DNA of 64,000 nucleotides from Escherichia sp. E1V33 (GCF_004211955.1 NZ_RHJI01000006.1:1-64000); one strand, 5' to 3'. Shown: positions 27,204-37,732, numbered from the stretch's first letter. Numbers and translations are program-made. Notes: generated by a model from the sequence alone, not told the origin.

Positions 27204-28139
27204 ATGGCGCACTCACACACTTCCCCACACCTGCCAGAAGATAATAATGCTCGTCGCTTGTTGTATGCTTTCGGCGTAACTGCCGGGTTTATGCTGGTAG
27301 AAGTCATTGGCGGTTTTCTTTCCGGTTCCCTGGCATTGCTGGCTGATGCCGGACATATGTTGACCGATACAGCCGCCTTGCTCTTCGCCCTACTTGCGGT
27401 GCAATTTTCTCGTCGTCCTCCCACCATTCGCCACACTTTCGGCTGGCTTAGGCTGACTACACTCGCGGCGTTTGTGAATGCCATTGCCCTCGTGGTAATT
27501 ACCATTTTGATTGTCTGGGAAGCGATAGAACGCTTCCGCACGCCGCGTCCGGTCGAGGGCGGCATGATGATGGTCATTGCTGTGGCGGGACTACTGGCGA
27601 ATATTGTTTCTTTCTGGTTACTTCATCACGGTAGTGAAGAGAAAAACCTCAACGTGCGCGCAGCGGCACTGCATGTATTGGGCGATCTGCTGGGTTCCGT
27701 TGGCGCTATTGTCGCCGCGTTGATTATTATCTGGACCGGCTGGACACCTGCGGACCCTATTCTCTCGATACTGGTGTCGCTTCTGGTTCTGCGCAGCGCG
27801 TGGCGATTATTGAAAGACAGCGTGAATGAATTACTTGAAGGTGCGCCTGTTTCACTGGATATCGCTGAAATGAAACGCCGCATGTGTAGGGAAATCCCGG
27901 AAGTCCGTAATGTGCATCATGTACATGTGTGGATGGTGGGCGAAAAGCCGGTGATGACGCTGCATGTGCAGGTGATCCCGCCACACGATCACGACGCGTT
28001 GTTAGATCAGATCCAACACTATCTGATGGATCACTATCAGATTGAGCACGCCACCATTCAAATGGAATATCAACCTTGTCATGGGCCAGACTGCCACCTG
28101 AATGAAGGGGTGCCTGGCCATTCACATCATCATCATTAA
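27204..28139 (+). CDS. zitB: zinc efflux transporter ZitB (CDF family)
   Basis: This 311-residue cation diffusion facilitator exports Zn(II) across the inner membrane in exchange for protons. The first 200 residues hold six membrane segments, with metal-binding HMLTD in [14 protein letters not shown] and HVLGD in [12 protein letters not shown]. The C-terminal cytosolic domain includes [13 protein letters not shown]. Both ends are His-rich (SHTS, HSHHHH). Its stop codon overlaps the convergent pnuC by 4 bp. K-12 ZitB is two residues longer by memory, probably in the His tail. Confidence 0.96.
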   Translation: MAHSHTSPHLPEDNNARRLLYAFGVTAGFMLVEVIGGFLSGSLALLADAGHMLTDTAALLFALLAVQFSRRPPTIRHTFGWLRLTTLAAFVNAIALVVITILIVWEAIERFRTPRPVEGGMMMVIAVAGLLANIVSFWLLHHGSEEKNLNVRAAALHVLGDLLGSVGAIVAALIIIWTGWTPADPILSILVSLLVLRSAWRLLKDSVNELLEGAPVSLDIAEMKRRMCREIPEVRNVHHVHVWMVGEKPVMTLHVQVIPPHDHDALLDQIQHYLMDHYQIEHATIQMEYQPCHGPDCHLNEGVPGHSHHHH

Positions 28140-28855
28140 TGGGACAGCGCGCGCGAGCCTCTCTCGCGTGCGCTGTTGATCCACATCCGGCTGCCGTTAA
28201 GGGCAATAAACGTCAGGATCAGATACTCCAGCGACATGGCATAGACGCCCTGCAAGGCGAAAATCACCACGCTAATTACGTTAATAATGACCCATAGCAA
28301 CCAGTTTTCGACGTATTTTCGCGTCATCAGAATCATTGCTACGATGGATAACACCATCATGCAGGAATCCCAGAACGGGAAAGCGTCCGGTTGCAGTTCA
28401 GGCATCGCAACCTGTAATCCTAACGCTTGCATGATCATGACTGCCACGCGGGTCAAAAATGCAAACACCGGATTGATAAATACCGTCATCAGGCCAATAG
28501 CAATGACACAAACCGCCAGCCAGGTTAATGCCTTCGGCAATGGCAACCAGCGAATTTTCAACTCGGTTTCATGTTGACTGGTTTGTCGCGACCACGCATA
28601 CCAGCCGTAAATATTCGCGGCAAAGAAAAACACCTGTAATAGCAGGCTGGCATACAGCTGAATCTGAAAGAAAATAATGCCAAACAGGGTGACGTTGATC
28701 AGGCCAAAGAAGTAGTTGCTGATCTTCTCCAGACTGGCAAGGCCAATACACAGCAACCCGGCAATCGTGCCTACCGCTTCGATCCATGAGAGATCGTAAC
28801 CGGCTGCCCCAATTGGTATATGCACCAGGATATTCTGCACACTAAAAAAATCCAT
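28136..28855 (-). CDS. pnuC: nicotinamide riboside transporter PnuC
   Basis: This 239-residue inner-membrane protein has about seven hydrophobic segments. Family-typical aromatic clusters occur in YGWYAWSR and [14 protein letters not shown]. It lets nicotinamide riboside enter by facilitated diffusion, trapped by NadR kinase. It lies 37 bp downstream of nadA and is co-transcribed with it, so it responds to the NadR box at 30010. Confidence 0.96.
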   Translation of the reverse strand: MDFFSVQNILVHIPIGAAGYDLSWIEAVGTIAGLLCIGLASLEKISNYFFGLINVTLFGIIFFQIQLYASLLLQVFFFAANIYGWYAWSRQTSQHETELKIRWLPLPKALTWLAVCVIAIGLMTVFINPVFAFLTRVAVMIMQALGLQVAMPELQPDAFPFWDSCMMVLSIVAMILMTRKYVENWLLWVIINVISVVIFALQGVYAMSLEYLILTFIALNGSRMWINSARERGSRALSH

Positions 28856-28892
28856 CGTTCCCCCAAAGCGTAATGTGACGCCTTATTGTCAG

Positions 28893-29936
28893 TTATCCAC
28901 GTAGTGTAGCCGCAAAATCCAGCATGCGATTGAGCGGCACTAACGCCCTCTCTCGCAGTTTTTCATCAACATGCACCTCGTGTTTGCTTCCTCCCTGTTC
29001 CAGGGCCTCTGCAATGGCCTGAAGGCCATTCATTGCCATCCACGGGCAATGAGCACAACTTCGACAGGTTGCGCCCTCACCAGCGGTTGGCGCTTCCAGC
29101 AATTCTTTATCTGGCACTGCCTGCTGCATTTTGTAGAAAATGCCCCGGTCAGTCGCCACAATCAGTTGCTGATGCGGCAAAGTTTTTGCAGCGTTAATCA
29201 ACTGACTTGTGGAACCAACAGCATGGGCCACATCGACAATAGCTTGTGGTGACTCCGGATGCACCAGTATGGCAGCATCGGGGTACTGTTTTTGTAAGTG
29301 AGTTAACGCCTGAGTCTTAAACTCGTCATGAACAATACAGGCGCCTTGCCAGCATAAGATGTCTGCGCCTGTCTGTTTTTGCACGTAACGCCCCAAATGT
29401 TTGTCTGGTGCCAAGATGATTTTTTCACCCAAACTATCCAGATGATCAATGAGTTCGACAGCAATGCTTGAAGTTACCACCCAATCTGCACGCGCTTTTA
29501 CCGCAGCGGAAGTGTTAGCGTAGACGACGACAGTACGATCGGGATGGGCATCGCAAAATGCGTTGAATTCTTCAATCGGGCAGCCGAGATCCAGTGAGCA
29601 TTCAGCCTTAAGTGTTGGCATAAGAATTGTTTTTTCCGGGCTGAGAATTTTGGCGGTTTCCCCCATAAATCTCACCCCAGCGACTAATAGCGTAGAAGCG
29701 GAATGCTTTGCACCGAAGCGGGCCATTTCCAAAGAATCTGAAATACAGCCACCGGTTTCTTCAGCCAGTTGTTGAATTTCGGGGTCGGTATAGTAGTGGG
29801 CAACCATCACCGCATTACGTTCTTTTAGCAGACGTTTTATCTTCTCGCGGTAATACGCTTTTTCATCAATGCTTAACGGCGTCGGCTTCGGGGGGAAAGG
29901 ATAAATCGCCGTTTCAGGATCAAACATCACGCTCAT
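28893..29936 (-). CDS. nadA: quinolinate synthase NadA
   Basis: This 347-residue [4Fe-4S] enzyme condenses iminoaspartate with dihydroxyacetone phosphate to quinolinate, in the first part of NAD synthesis. The three cluster Cys of E. coli NadA are present in [11 protein letters not shown] (113), [11 protein letters not shown] (200) and [10 protein letters not shown] (297). The motif [12 protein letters not shown] and the FMGETAKIL loop are also seen. Length matches K-12. It is followed by pnuC. Confidence 0.98.
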   Translation of the reverse strand: MSVMFDPETAIYPFPPKPTPLSIDEKAYYREKIKRLLKERNAVMVAHYYTDPEIQQLAEETGGCISDSLEMARFGAKHSASTLLVAGVRFMGETAKILSPEKTILMPTLKAECSLDLGCPIEEFNAFCDAHPDRTVVVYANTSAAVKARADWVVTSSIAVELIDHLDSLGEKIILAPDKHLGRYVQKQTGADILCWQGACIVHDEFKTQALTHLQKQYPDAAILVHPESPQAIVDVAHAVGSTSQLINAAKTLPHQQLIVATDRGIFYKMQQAVPDKELLEAPTAGEGATCRSCAHCPWMAMNGLQAIAEALEQGGSKHEVHVDEKLRERALVPLNRMLDFAATLRG

Positions 29937-30009
29937 TTGGCCATCTCGTTTTACAGGCTTAACGTTTAAACCGATATTAAGCGTCAGTTTCGCTGCAATC
30001 GGCCGAATT

Positions 30010-30027
30010 TGTTTTATATGCTAAACA
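30010..30027 (-). promoter_or_regulatory. NadR box upstream of nadA
   Basis: The minus strand reads TGTTTAGCATATAAAACA, fitting the NadR operator TGTTTA-N6-TAAACA with one mismatch. It lies 74 bp upstream of nadA, where NadR represses when NAD is plentiful. Confidence 0.88.
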
Positions 30028-30183
30028 AGATAGTCGAATGGTGGGGAAAAGTCACTCGAATTACGTATGAGATGGCGAATGCCACACTTTGCGTCTTATT
30101 CCTCCAACGTAGAGTTGTTTACGCAGCAAGCGCGGAATATGTTATCAGGGTTAAGAATTGAAATTGAGAGATGCCTGAATAGC

Positions 30184-30210
30184 AAAAAAGCGCCTTTAGG
30201 GCGCTTTTTT
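30184..30210 (-). terminator. second terminator downstream of the tRNA cluster
   Basis: AGCGCC / GGCGCT stem with a TTTAG loop, flanked by A6 and T6 so it can work in both directions. It is a near copy of the hairpin at 30340. Confidence 0.8.
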
Positions 30211-30214
30211 GCAT

Positions 30215-30320
30215 TGGTGGGTCGTGCAGGATGACTCGCTTCGCTCGCCCTTCGGGTCGTCGCCGCAAGCGGCTCCGTTGTTTCGCTACGCTCAACTCGA
30301 ACCTGCAGCAGGTTCGAATC
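30215..30320 (-). repeat. tRNA-Lys 3'-end remnant spacer repeat (copy 1)
   Basis: It starts with TGGTGGGTCGTGCAGGAT, the complement of the tRNA-Lys 3' end including CCA, then diverges (GACTCGCTTCGCTCGCCC). Near 30300 it resumes tRNA-like sequence (GAACCTGC-AGCAGGTTCGAA). It lies between two almost identical terminators, so it resembles an eighth tRNA unit with its interior replaced. Confidence 0.75.
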
Positions 30321-30339
30321 TTTGAATATCGCAGATAGC

Positions 30340-30366
30340 AAAAAGGCGCCTTTAGGGCGCCTTTTT
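30340..30366 (-). terminator. terminator of the lysT-lysQ tRNA operon
   Basis: GGCGCC (30345-30350) pairs with GGCGCC (30356-30361) around TTTAG. The minus strand ends in TTTTT. It lies 4 bp after the 3' end of lysQ. Confidence 0.88.
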
Positions 30367-30370
30367 ACAT

Positions 30371-30446
30371 TGGTGGGTCGTGCAGGATTCGAACCTGCGA
30401 CCAATTGATTAAAAGTCAACTGCTCTACCAACTGAGCTAACGACCC
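30371..30446 (-). tRNA. lysQ: tRNA-Lys (anticodon TTT)
   Basis: 76 bases with encoded CCA; minus-strand sequence starts GGGTCGTTAGCTCAG, anticodon loop CTTTTAA, T-loop TTCGAAT. It is the last of seven tRNA genes and is followed at once by a terminator. Identity by position follows the K-12 order. Confidence 0.98.
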
Positions 30447-30479
30447 CTTGCGGGATTATGCTGCTTTAATCATTCAGGA

Positions 30480-30553
30480 TGGTGGGTCGTGCAGGATGAC
30501 TCGACTTCGTCTCGCCCTTCGGGCCGTTGCTAACGCAACGTTATCCTTCACGT
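30480..30553 (-). repeat. tRNA-Lys 3'-end remnant spacer repeat (copy 2)
   Basis: It begins TGGTGGGTCGTGCAGGAT like a tRNA-Lys 3' end, then GACTCGACTTCGTCTCGCCC, TTCGGGCCG and the hairpin CGTTGC-TAAC-GCAACG, ending TTATCCTTCACG. It lies between lysZ and lysQ. Confidence 0.8.
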
Positions 30554-30578
30554 TCTCTACCAGTAACCACCTTTAAAT

Positions 30579-30654
30579 TGGTGGGTCGTGCAGGATTCGA
30601 ACCTGCGACCAATTGATTAAAAGTCAACTGCTCTACCAACTGAGCTAACGACCC
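30579..30654 (-). tRNA. lysZ: tRNA-Lys (anticodon TTT)
   Basis: 76 bases including CCA, identical over its length to the other lysine copies in this cluster. Anticodon loop CTTTTAA. Name assigned from K-12 order. Confidence 0.98.
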
Positions 30655-30702
30655 ATACGGGTGTTACCTGAAAGATTTTTACTCGGGACCAATCTTTAAA
30701 AT

Positions 30703-30773
30703 TGGTGGGTCGTGCAGGATGACTCGCTTCGCTCGCCCTACGGGCCGTTGCTGGCGCAACGTTATCCTTCACG
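30703..30773 (-). repeat. tRNA-Lys 3'-end remnant spacer repeat (copy 3)
   Basis: Same structure as copy 2: tRNA 3' end, then GACTCGCTTCGCTCGCCC, TACGGGCCG, hairpin CGTTGC-TGGC-GCAACG and TTATCCTTCACG. The CTTCG and GGC changes show it is diverging. It lies between lysY and lysZ. Confidence 0.8.
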
Positions 30774-30800
30774 CTTAACATCTGAGTTTGATGTTAAAAC

Positions 30801-30876
30801 TGGTGGGTCGTGCAGGATTCGAACCTGCGACCAATTGATTAAAAGTCAACTGCTCTACCAACTGAGCTAACGACCC
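30801..30876 (-). tRNA. lysY: tRNA-Lys (anticodon TTT)
   Basis: 76 bases including CCA, same sequence as lysZ and lysQ. It lies only 3 bp after the 3' end of the preceding tRNA-Val, so it is processed from a common precursor. Confidence 0.98.
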
Positions 30877-30879
30877 GAG

Positions 30880-30955
30880 TGGTGGGTGATGACGGGATCG
30901 AACCGCCGACCCCCTCCTTGTAAGGGAGGTGCTCTCCCAGCTGAGCTAATCACCC
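30880..30955 (-). tRNA. valZ: tRNA-Val (anticodon TAC)
   Basis: 76 bases including CCA; begins GGGTGATTAGCTCAGCTG, anticodon stem-loop CTCCCTTACAAGGAG, T-loop TTCGATC. It has the usual E. coli tRNA-Val1 sequence. Confidence 0.98.
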
Positions 30956-31007
30956 GATACTGCGCTGGATACTACAAACTACTTCCACCGACCACCACCG
31001 CAATTAG

Positions 31008-31083
31008 TGGTGGGTCGTGCAGGATTCGAACCTGCGACCAATTGATTAAAAGTCAACTGCTCTACCAACTGAGCTAACGACCC
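31008..31083 (-). tRNA. lysW: tRNA-Lys (anticodon TTT)
   Basis: 76 bases including CCA, same sequence as the other lysine copies. It lies 2 bp from the neighbouring tRNA-Val. Confidence 0.98.
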
Positions 31084-31085
31084 GG

Positions 31086-31161
31086 TGGTGGGTGATGACG
31101 GGTTCGAACCGCCGACCCCCTCCTTGTAAGGGAGGTGCTCTCCCAGCTGAGCTAATCACCC
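31086..31161 (-). tRNA. valT: tRNA-Val (anticodon TAC), T-loop variant
   Basis: 76 bases including CCA. It differs from the valZ copy at one base: T-loop TTCGAAC instead of TTCGATC (tRNA base 59, window position 31103). Stems are unchanged, so the tRNA should still fold. Confidence 0.97.
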
Positions 31162-31187
31162 GATACTACGCTGGATACTACTTAAAG

Positions 31188-31260
31188 TGGTGGGTAGTGC
31201 AGGATGACTCGACTTCGTCTCGCCCTTCGGGCCGTTGCTGACGCAACGTTATCCTTCACG
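31188..31260 (-). repeat. tRNA-Lys 3'-end remnant spacer repeat (copy 4)
   Basis: TGGTGGGTAGTGCAGGAT (one change from the tRNA-Lys end), then GACTCGACTTCGTCTCGCCC, TTCGGGCCG, hairpin CGTTGC-TGAC-GCAACG and TTATCCTTCACG. It lies between lysT and valT. Confidence 0.8.
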
Positions 31261-31287
31261 TTTTACTACCGCTTCCACCTTAGCGAT

Positions 31288-31363
31288 TGGTGGGTCGTGC
31301 AGGATTCGAACCTGCGACCAATTGATTAAAAGTCAACTGCTCTACCAACTGAGCTAACGACCC
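31288..31363 (-). tRNA. lysT: tRNA-Lys (anticodon TTT)
   Basis: 76 bases including CCA. It is the first gene of the cluster in the direction of transcription and follows the cpoB end by about 165 bp. Same sequence as the other lysine copies. Confidence 0.98.
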
Positions 31364-31527
31364 ACTTTTTCGTTGCTTTCGGTTTGTTTGATATCCCGTG
31401 GCAACGGCGGCATATATTACTGATTTCAGACTTGAGCGCAACAAAAATTTCGATGCAGATCACTCAACTGCTTATGATTCGCACGACACGACCAGAAATA
31501 ATGCGACTTCTGGTCGTGTGTTATGCA

Positions 31528-32319
31528 TTACATCGCGTTCAGACGTTTTTGCGCCTGTTTAGCACCATCAGTACCAGGGTATTTACTGATAACCTGCTGG
31601 TATACAGCTTTCGCTTTTGCGGTGTCACCTTTGTCCTGCATGATGACGCCGACTTTAAACATCGCATCTGCAGCCTTTGGTGACTTCGGATAGTTTTTCA
31701 CTACCGAAGCAAAATAGTACGCCGCATCATCTTTCTTACCCTTGTTGTAGTTTAACTGACCCAGCCAATAATTAGCGTTGGGAAGGTAAGTTGAATCAGG
31801 ATAATTTTTGATGAAATTCTGAAATGCCACCATTGCGTCATCCTGGCGGGATTTATCCTGCACCAGCGCAATAGCTGCATTGTAATCCGTGTTTGCATCA
31901 CCGCTTTTCACCGGCGCGCCAGCATTCGCAGTACCTGCATCAGCTGTTGGCGTCGTTGCCGCCGCCGCCCCGCTTTGATCGCCGCTGGCTGATTGTGCCG
32001 CTGCACCACCGCTGCTAAGGCTATCGATCTGCAACAAGATCTGCTTCTGCCGCTCCACGACCTGATTCAGTTGATACTGATTTTCCTGAATTTGACCACG
32101 CAGGGAATCAATATCGGACTGATTATCAGAGAGTTGTTGCTGGAGTTGAGTCAAAAGCTGGCTGTGAGCATTAGAAATACGCTCAAGTTGAGTGACGCGG
32201 TCTTCGACCGAGCCTGAGCCGACACTACTGATTGGTGCCTGAGCAAAAGCGGCCCAGGGGGCCGCTATACCAACCAGTAACGACAGACTCAATAGTTGAT
32301 GTCTGAAGTTACTGCTCAT
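31528..32319 (-). CDS. cpoB: Tol-Pal associated cell-division coordinator CpoB
   Basis: This 263-residue periplasmic protein (formerly ybgF) has a signal peptide cut after AFA near residue 26. A coiled coil spans about 40-100 (VEDRVTQLERISNAHSQLL, NQVVERQKQILLQIDSL), followed by an Ala/Gly linker and TPR repeats (AIALVQDKSRQDDAMVAFQN, AYYFASVVKNYPKSPKA, AVYQQVISKYPGT). It links TolA and PBP1B-LpoB so that outer-membrane constriction and peptidoglycan synthesis stay in step. It is the last gene of the tol-pal operon, 9 bp after pal. Confidence 0.97.
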   Translation of the reverse strand: MSSNFRHQLLSLSLLVGIAAPWAAFAQAPISSVGSGSVEDRVTQLERISNAHSQLLTQLQQQLSDNQSDIDSLRGQIQENQYQLNQVVERQKQILLQIDSLSSGGAAAQSASGDQSGAAAATTPTADAGTANAGAPVKSGDANTDYNAAIALVQDKSRQDDAMVAFQNFIKNYPDSTYLPNANYWLGQLNYNKGKKDDAAYYFASVVKNYPKSPKAADAMFKVGVIMQDKGDTAKAKAVYQQVISKYPGTDGAKQAQKRLNAM

Positions 32320-32328
32320 GCAATTCTC

Positions 32329-32874
<546 letters not shown>

Positions 32875-32884
32875 TTAATTATTA

Positions 32885-34177
32885 TCACAGATACGGCGAC
32901 CAGGCAGGGAATTTGACCTGTCCATCAGTTGCCGGAAGACGCGCTTTGAAACGCCCATCTGTAGAAACCAAATTCAGCACGGATCCCATCCCCTGAGAAG
33001 AGCTGTAGATTACCATAGTGCCGTTAGGTGCCAGACTTGGCGTTTCATCCAGGAACGTTGAGGAGAGAACTTGTACGCCTCCCGTTACCAGATCTTGTTT
33101 GGCAATGTGCTGCTGCCCACCATTGGAGCTGACCATTACCATAAATTTACCGTCGCTGCTGACATCCGCATCCTGGTTCTGAGAACCTTCCCAGGTAATA
33201 CGTTGCGGCGCACCGCCGTTGATATTCACTTTATAAACCTGCGGACGACCGGCCTGGTCAGAGGTGAAGGCCAGGTTCTGACTATCTGGGAACCAGGTCG
33301 GTTCGGTGTTGTTGCTGCGACCATCTGTAACCTGACGGATTTGACCAGAGGCTAAATCCATTACGTACAGATTCAGGCTACCGGTTTTCGACAGCGCGAA
33401 AGCCAGTTTGCTGCCGTCTGGCGAGAATGCAGGCGCACCGTTGTGACGCGGGAATGAAGCAACCTGACGCACCGCACCGTTAGCTAACGTCTGGATAACC
33501 AGCGCGGAACGACCGCTTTCGAAGGTAACATAAGCCAGTTTAGAACCATCCGGTGACCACGCCGGAGACATCAGCGGCTGCGGTGAACGGTGAACTACAA
33601 ACTGGTTGTAGCCATCATAGTCAGACACGCGCAACTCATACGGGAACTGGCCGCCATTGGTCTGAACAACATAGGCAATACGGGTACGGAACGCACCTTT
33701 AATGCCGGTCAGTTTTTCAAACACTTCATCACTGGCGGTATGGCCAGCGTAACGCAGCCACTGTTTGTTTACTTTGTATGAGTTCTGAGCAAGCACAGTA
33801 CCCGGTGCACCGCCGGTATCAACCAACTGATAAGCGACATTGTAAGAACCATCCGGATTCGGAGTTACCTGGCCGACAACGACAGCGTCAATGCCCAGCG
33901 CAGACCATGCAGCAGGTTGAACTTCCTGCGCGCTACCCGGCTGTTGAGGCAGACGAGCGCGATCTAACGGATTAAATTTACCGCTGTTACGCAAGTCAGC
34001 AGCAACGATGCCGCCAATATCTTCAGGTGCCGCACCAGGCCCCGCCCACTGGAATGGAACGACACCAATAGGACGACCGGAATCTACACCACTGTCGATC
34101 ACAATGCGGACTTCAGCATGCAGAACTGACGCCCACAATATGAGAAAACCAAATGCTACTCGTAATGCCTGCTTCAT
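32885..34177 (-). CDS. tolB: Tol-Pal system periplasmic protein TolB
   Basis: This 430-residue protein has a signal peptide cleaved after LHA near residue 21. The mature N-terminus [11 protein letters not shown] is the TolA-binding box. An N-terminal alpha/beta domain is followed by a six-bladed propeller (repeats such as [52 protein letters not shown]) that binds Pal. Two consecutive ATG codons occur; the second gives the K-12 length. It is preceded by a 130-bp gap that may hold an internal promoter. Confidence 0.98.
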   Translation of the reverse strand: MKQALRVAFGFLILWASVLHAEVRIVIDSGVDSGRPIGVVPFQWAGPGAAPEDIGGIVAADLRNSGKFNPLDRARLPQQPGSAQEVQPAAWSALGIDAVVVGQVTPNPDGSYNVAYQLVDTGGAPGTVLAQNSYKVNKQWLRYAGHTASDEVFEKLTGIKGAFRTRIAYVVQTNGGQFPYELRVSDYDGYNQFVVHRSPQPLMSPAWSPDGSKLAYVTFESGRSALVIQTLANGAVRQVASFPRHNGAPAFSPDGSKLAFALSKTGSLNLYVMDLASGQIRQVTDGRSNNTEPTWFPDSQNLAFTSDQAGRPQVYKVNINGGAPQRITWEGSQNQDADVSSDGKFMVMVSSNGGQQHIAKQDLVTGGVQVLSSTFLDETPSLAPNGTMVIYSSSQGMGSVLNLVSTDGRFKARLPATDGQVKFPAWSPYL

Positions 34178-34309
34178 CATATCTCCCTTATCTGGACAGA
34201 TAGTCCACGATAATTTAGCAGAATGTTAACAAACTCAAATACACAAAACTACCAGAACCCTACGACAACCGGTGTCTGATGTTGACCGTCGTGACGACCA
34301 ACATCGCGA

Positions 34310-35587
34310 TTACGGTTTGAAGTCCAATGGCGCGTTTTTGAACACTTCATATACTGCCTGGCTTGGTGGTTTCGGGATCTTCGCAAGTTTAGCTGCTGCC
34401 AACGCAGCTTGACAAAGTGCGGGATCGCCACCTTCAGGTTTGATATCCAGTAACATGCCATCTGGTGCCAGTTTTATGCGCAACGTACAGGTTTTGCCTG
34501 CATAAGACGAAGCATCATAAAACTTACTTTCGATAGCAGATTTAATCTGCCCGGCATAGTTATTGATATCTGCGCCTGATGCGCCATTGTTTTTAGTATT
34601 ACCACTCCCGGCAGGCGAAGCATTGTTCCCTTTCGCCCCTCCCCCCGTTTTCGGTGCATTCTTACCAGAGCTTAGCTCACCGAAAATATCATCTGCCTCT
34701 GCGGCAGCTTTTGCTGCAGCGGCTTTTTCAGCTGCTGCTTTTGCAGCTGCCGCTTTTTTGTCTGCGGCGGCTTTTTCTGCCGCTGCTTTCTTATCAGCTG
34801 CAGCCTTTTCAGCAGCCGCTTTTTCTGCTGCTTTTTTGTCGGCTGCAGCTTTCTCTGCTGCCGCTTTCTTATCAGCTGCAGCCTTTTCAGCAGCCTCTTT
34901 CTTCTCAGCTTCTGCCTTGGCTTTTTCAGCAGCTTCAGCTGCCGCTTTCTTTCTTGCTTCCGCAGCCGCTGCTTCTGCTGCTTCCGCTTTCTTCTTCAGC
35001 GCCGCTGCAGTTTTGGCGGCTTCGGCCTCAGCTTTTTTCTGCGCTTCTGCTGCGGCTTTGGCGGCCTCTGCTTCTGCTTTTTTCTTCGCGTCCGCAGCCG
35101 CTTTCTTCGCAGCTTCTTCCGCAGCTTTAGCATCCGCTTCGGCCTTCGCTTTAGCATCTGCCGCAGCTTTCGCTGCCGCCTCTTCCGCTTGTTTTTGCTT
35201 TAACTCAGCTTGTTTAGCCGCTTCTTCAGCCTGCTTTTTCTGTTCCTGAGCAGCTAAACGTTCTTTTTCAATTTGCTTCAGGCGTTCCTGTTCTGCAGCT
35301 TGTTTCTCGCGCAGCTCTTCAGCAGCCTGCTGTTCCTGTTTCTTACGCTGTTCTTCAGCACGCTGCGCACTTGATTCCTGGCTTTGCATGCGCTTGTACT
35401 GCTCAACTACTGCACCTGAATCAACCATGACGGCGTCGATGGATGAACCACCGCCGCCACCGGCTGAAGCTTCTATATTCTCATCGAACGAACTCCAGAT
35501 CAGCGCCGCAAATAAAATGATATGCAGCACTGCTGAAATAATTATCGCCCGTTTGAGCTTGTCGTTTTGTTCGGTTGCCTTTGACAC
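34310..35587 (-). CDS. tolA: Tol-Pal system inner-membrane protein TolA
   Basis: This 425-residue protein has a short cytosolic N-terminus, one membrane helix (about 14-34, AIIISAVLHIILFAALIW), a long Ala/Lys/Glu-rich helical domain II (about 50-310) spanning the periplasm, and the globular domain III (about 330-425, Cys pair in KTCTLRIKL and ALCQAAL). It is energised by TolQ-TolR and reaches TolB and Pal; it is also the entry receptor for group A colicins and filamentous phage. It is four residues longer than K-12 TolA (421), probably a difference in the number of (K)AAAEKAAADKK units. Confidence 0.97.
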   Translation of the reverse strand: MSKATEQNDKLKRAIIISAVLHIILFAALIWSSFDENIEASAGGGGGSSIDAVMVDSGAVVEQYKRMQSQESSAQRAEEQRKKQEQQAAEELREKQAAEQERLKQIEKERLAAQEQKKQAEEAAKQAELKQKQAEEAAAKAAADAKAKAEADAKAAEEAAKKAAADAKKKAEAEAAKAAAEAQKKAEAEAAKTAAALKKKAEAAEAAAAEARKKAAAEAAEKAKAEAEKKEAAEKAAADKKAAAEKAAADKKAAEKAAAEKAAADKKAAAEKAAADKKAAAAKAAAEKAAAAKAAAEADDIFGELSSGKNAPKTGGGAKGNNASPAGSGNTKNNGASGADINNYAGQIKSAIESKFYDASSYAGKTCTLRIKLAPDGMLLDIKPEGGDPALCQAALAAAKLAKIPKPPSQAVYEVFKNAPLDFKP

Positions 35588-35650
35588 TCTCGGTTCCCAA
35601 AAACTGTTCGCCTGTTACCCGCTCTCTTAAAGCAAGGGAAACGCAGATGT

Positions 35651-36079
35651 TTAAATAGGCTGCGTCATTAAACCAACCGATTTCACACCCGCACTGTGTA
35701 ACAAGTTCAGCGCTTTAATTATTTCATCGTAAGGCACATCTTTTGCGCCACCGATCAGAAAGACCGTTTTCGGGTTGGCCTTGAAACGGCTGGATACTTC
35801 CGCCACCACCTGCTCTGGTGGCAAACGCTCCAGACGATCTTTCTCAACCACCACGGTGTACTGACCAATACCAGACACTTCAACTATCACAGGCGGATTA
35901 TCGTTACTGCTCACTGCCTGCGATTCAGTAGCGTCCGGCAGATCGACCTCCACGCTCTGGGTAATAATTGGCGCCGTTGCCATAAAGATCAGCAGCAGCA
36001 CCAGCAGTACGTCCAGCAACGGTACGATGTTGATTTCGGACTTGAGATCGCGACGACCTCGTCCACGCGCTCTGGCCAT
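35651..36079 (-). CDS. tolR: Tol-Pal system protein TolR
   Basis: This 142-residue protein of the ExbD/TolR family has one membrane helix (about 18-38) with the functional Asp in NIVPLLDVLLVLLLIF. The periplasmic domain follows to the end. It works with TolQ as a proton-driven stator for TolA and lies 3 bp downstream of tolQ. Confidence 0.97.
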   Translation of the reverse strand: MARARGRGRRDLKSEINIVPLLDVLLVLLLIFMATAPIITQSVEVDLPDATESQAVSSNDNPPVIVEVSGIGQYTVVVEKDRLERLPPEQVVAEVSSRFKANPKTVFLIGGAKDVPYDEIIKALNLLHSAGVKSVGLMTQPI

Positions 36080-36082
36080 GGC

Positions 36083-37176
<1,094 letters not shown>

Positions 37177-37325
37177 TTTACATCCCGGTAATGCAACAAA
37201 AATTAGAACTTTTAAACGCTGCTACTATACGCGCGCGATTGAGGTTTGGGAATGAGGGCAAGTTAAGGGAGCGTAAAAATTTATGGACTGTTGAAGGTCC
37301 ATAAATTTTTAAAGAGAATTCTGAT

Positions 37326-37619
37326 TTAAAAGAAGAAGAAAATCAGCCCGACAATGAGAACAATATCGGCAAGCAGTGGGCAAAAAATCCCTTGCCAAAG
37401 AACCTTCTGCGGACGAAAACCCACACCGTGAATTACGCCAGCACAGACGGCCCACATCAGCAATAAACCATGCCAGATTTCCAGTTCACTGGTCTTCGCG
37501 GCAAAACGTGATGGGTCCCAAAACATACATCCTGCTAACAGAAGCGCCATCACGAAGGAAAGCGCCCGCAGGGGGCGCTTGTCCATTACCGCATACAAGG
37601 TTGCGATAATCTTACTCAT
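37326..37619 (-). CDS. ybgE: cyd operon membrane protein YbgE
   Basis: This 97-residue protein has three hydrophobic segments (about 20-35, 50-65 and 80-97) with a C-terminus of Phe residues (LIFFFF). It is conserved behind cydABX in enterobacteria and the precise role is not established. Its start overlaps the cydX stop (ATGA), so the two are translationally coupled. Confidence 0.94.
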   Translation of the reverse strand: MSKIIATLYAVMDKRPLRALSFVMALLLAGCMFWDPSRFAAKTSELEIWHGLLLMWAVCAGVIHGVGFRPQKVLWQGIFCPLLADIVLIVGLIFFFF

Positions 37620-37732
37620 CAGCTGTCTTCTTGACCGGCTTTGCCTGATTCGACGTGCTCAAGCGCCAGCGCGGTGATTACCCCAAACGAACAGGCAAGA
37701 AGCGTTCCCAGAATCCATGCGAAATACCACAT
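37619..37732 (-). CDS. cydX: cytochrome bd-I small subunit CydX
   Basis: This 37-residue single-span protein reads MWYFAWILGTLLACSFGVIT, then ALALEHVESGKAGQEDS, identical to K-12 as I remember it. It stabilises the haem site of the CydAB oxidase. It lies 14 bp after cydB; its TGA overlaps the ybgE ATG. It is easily missed because it is so short. Confidence 0.97.
   Translation of the reverse strand: MWYFAWILGTLLACSFGVITALALEHVESGKAGQEDS

Noticed and set aside
30096..30431. 111-residue open frame across the lysQ region
   Set aside because: It reads through a tRNA, two terminators and a spacer repeat; it is a by-product of GC-rich repeat sequence.
30371..31363. Prophage or island attachment site at the tRNA genes
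   Set aside because: No integrase or phage gene is nearby; the repeated tRNA 3' ends are internal spacer repeats of the operon.
34563..35249. Ala/Ser/Phe-rich open frame opposite tolA
   Set aside because: It is the reverse reading of the Ala/Lys repeat of TolA and has no independent support.
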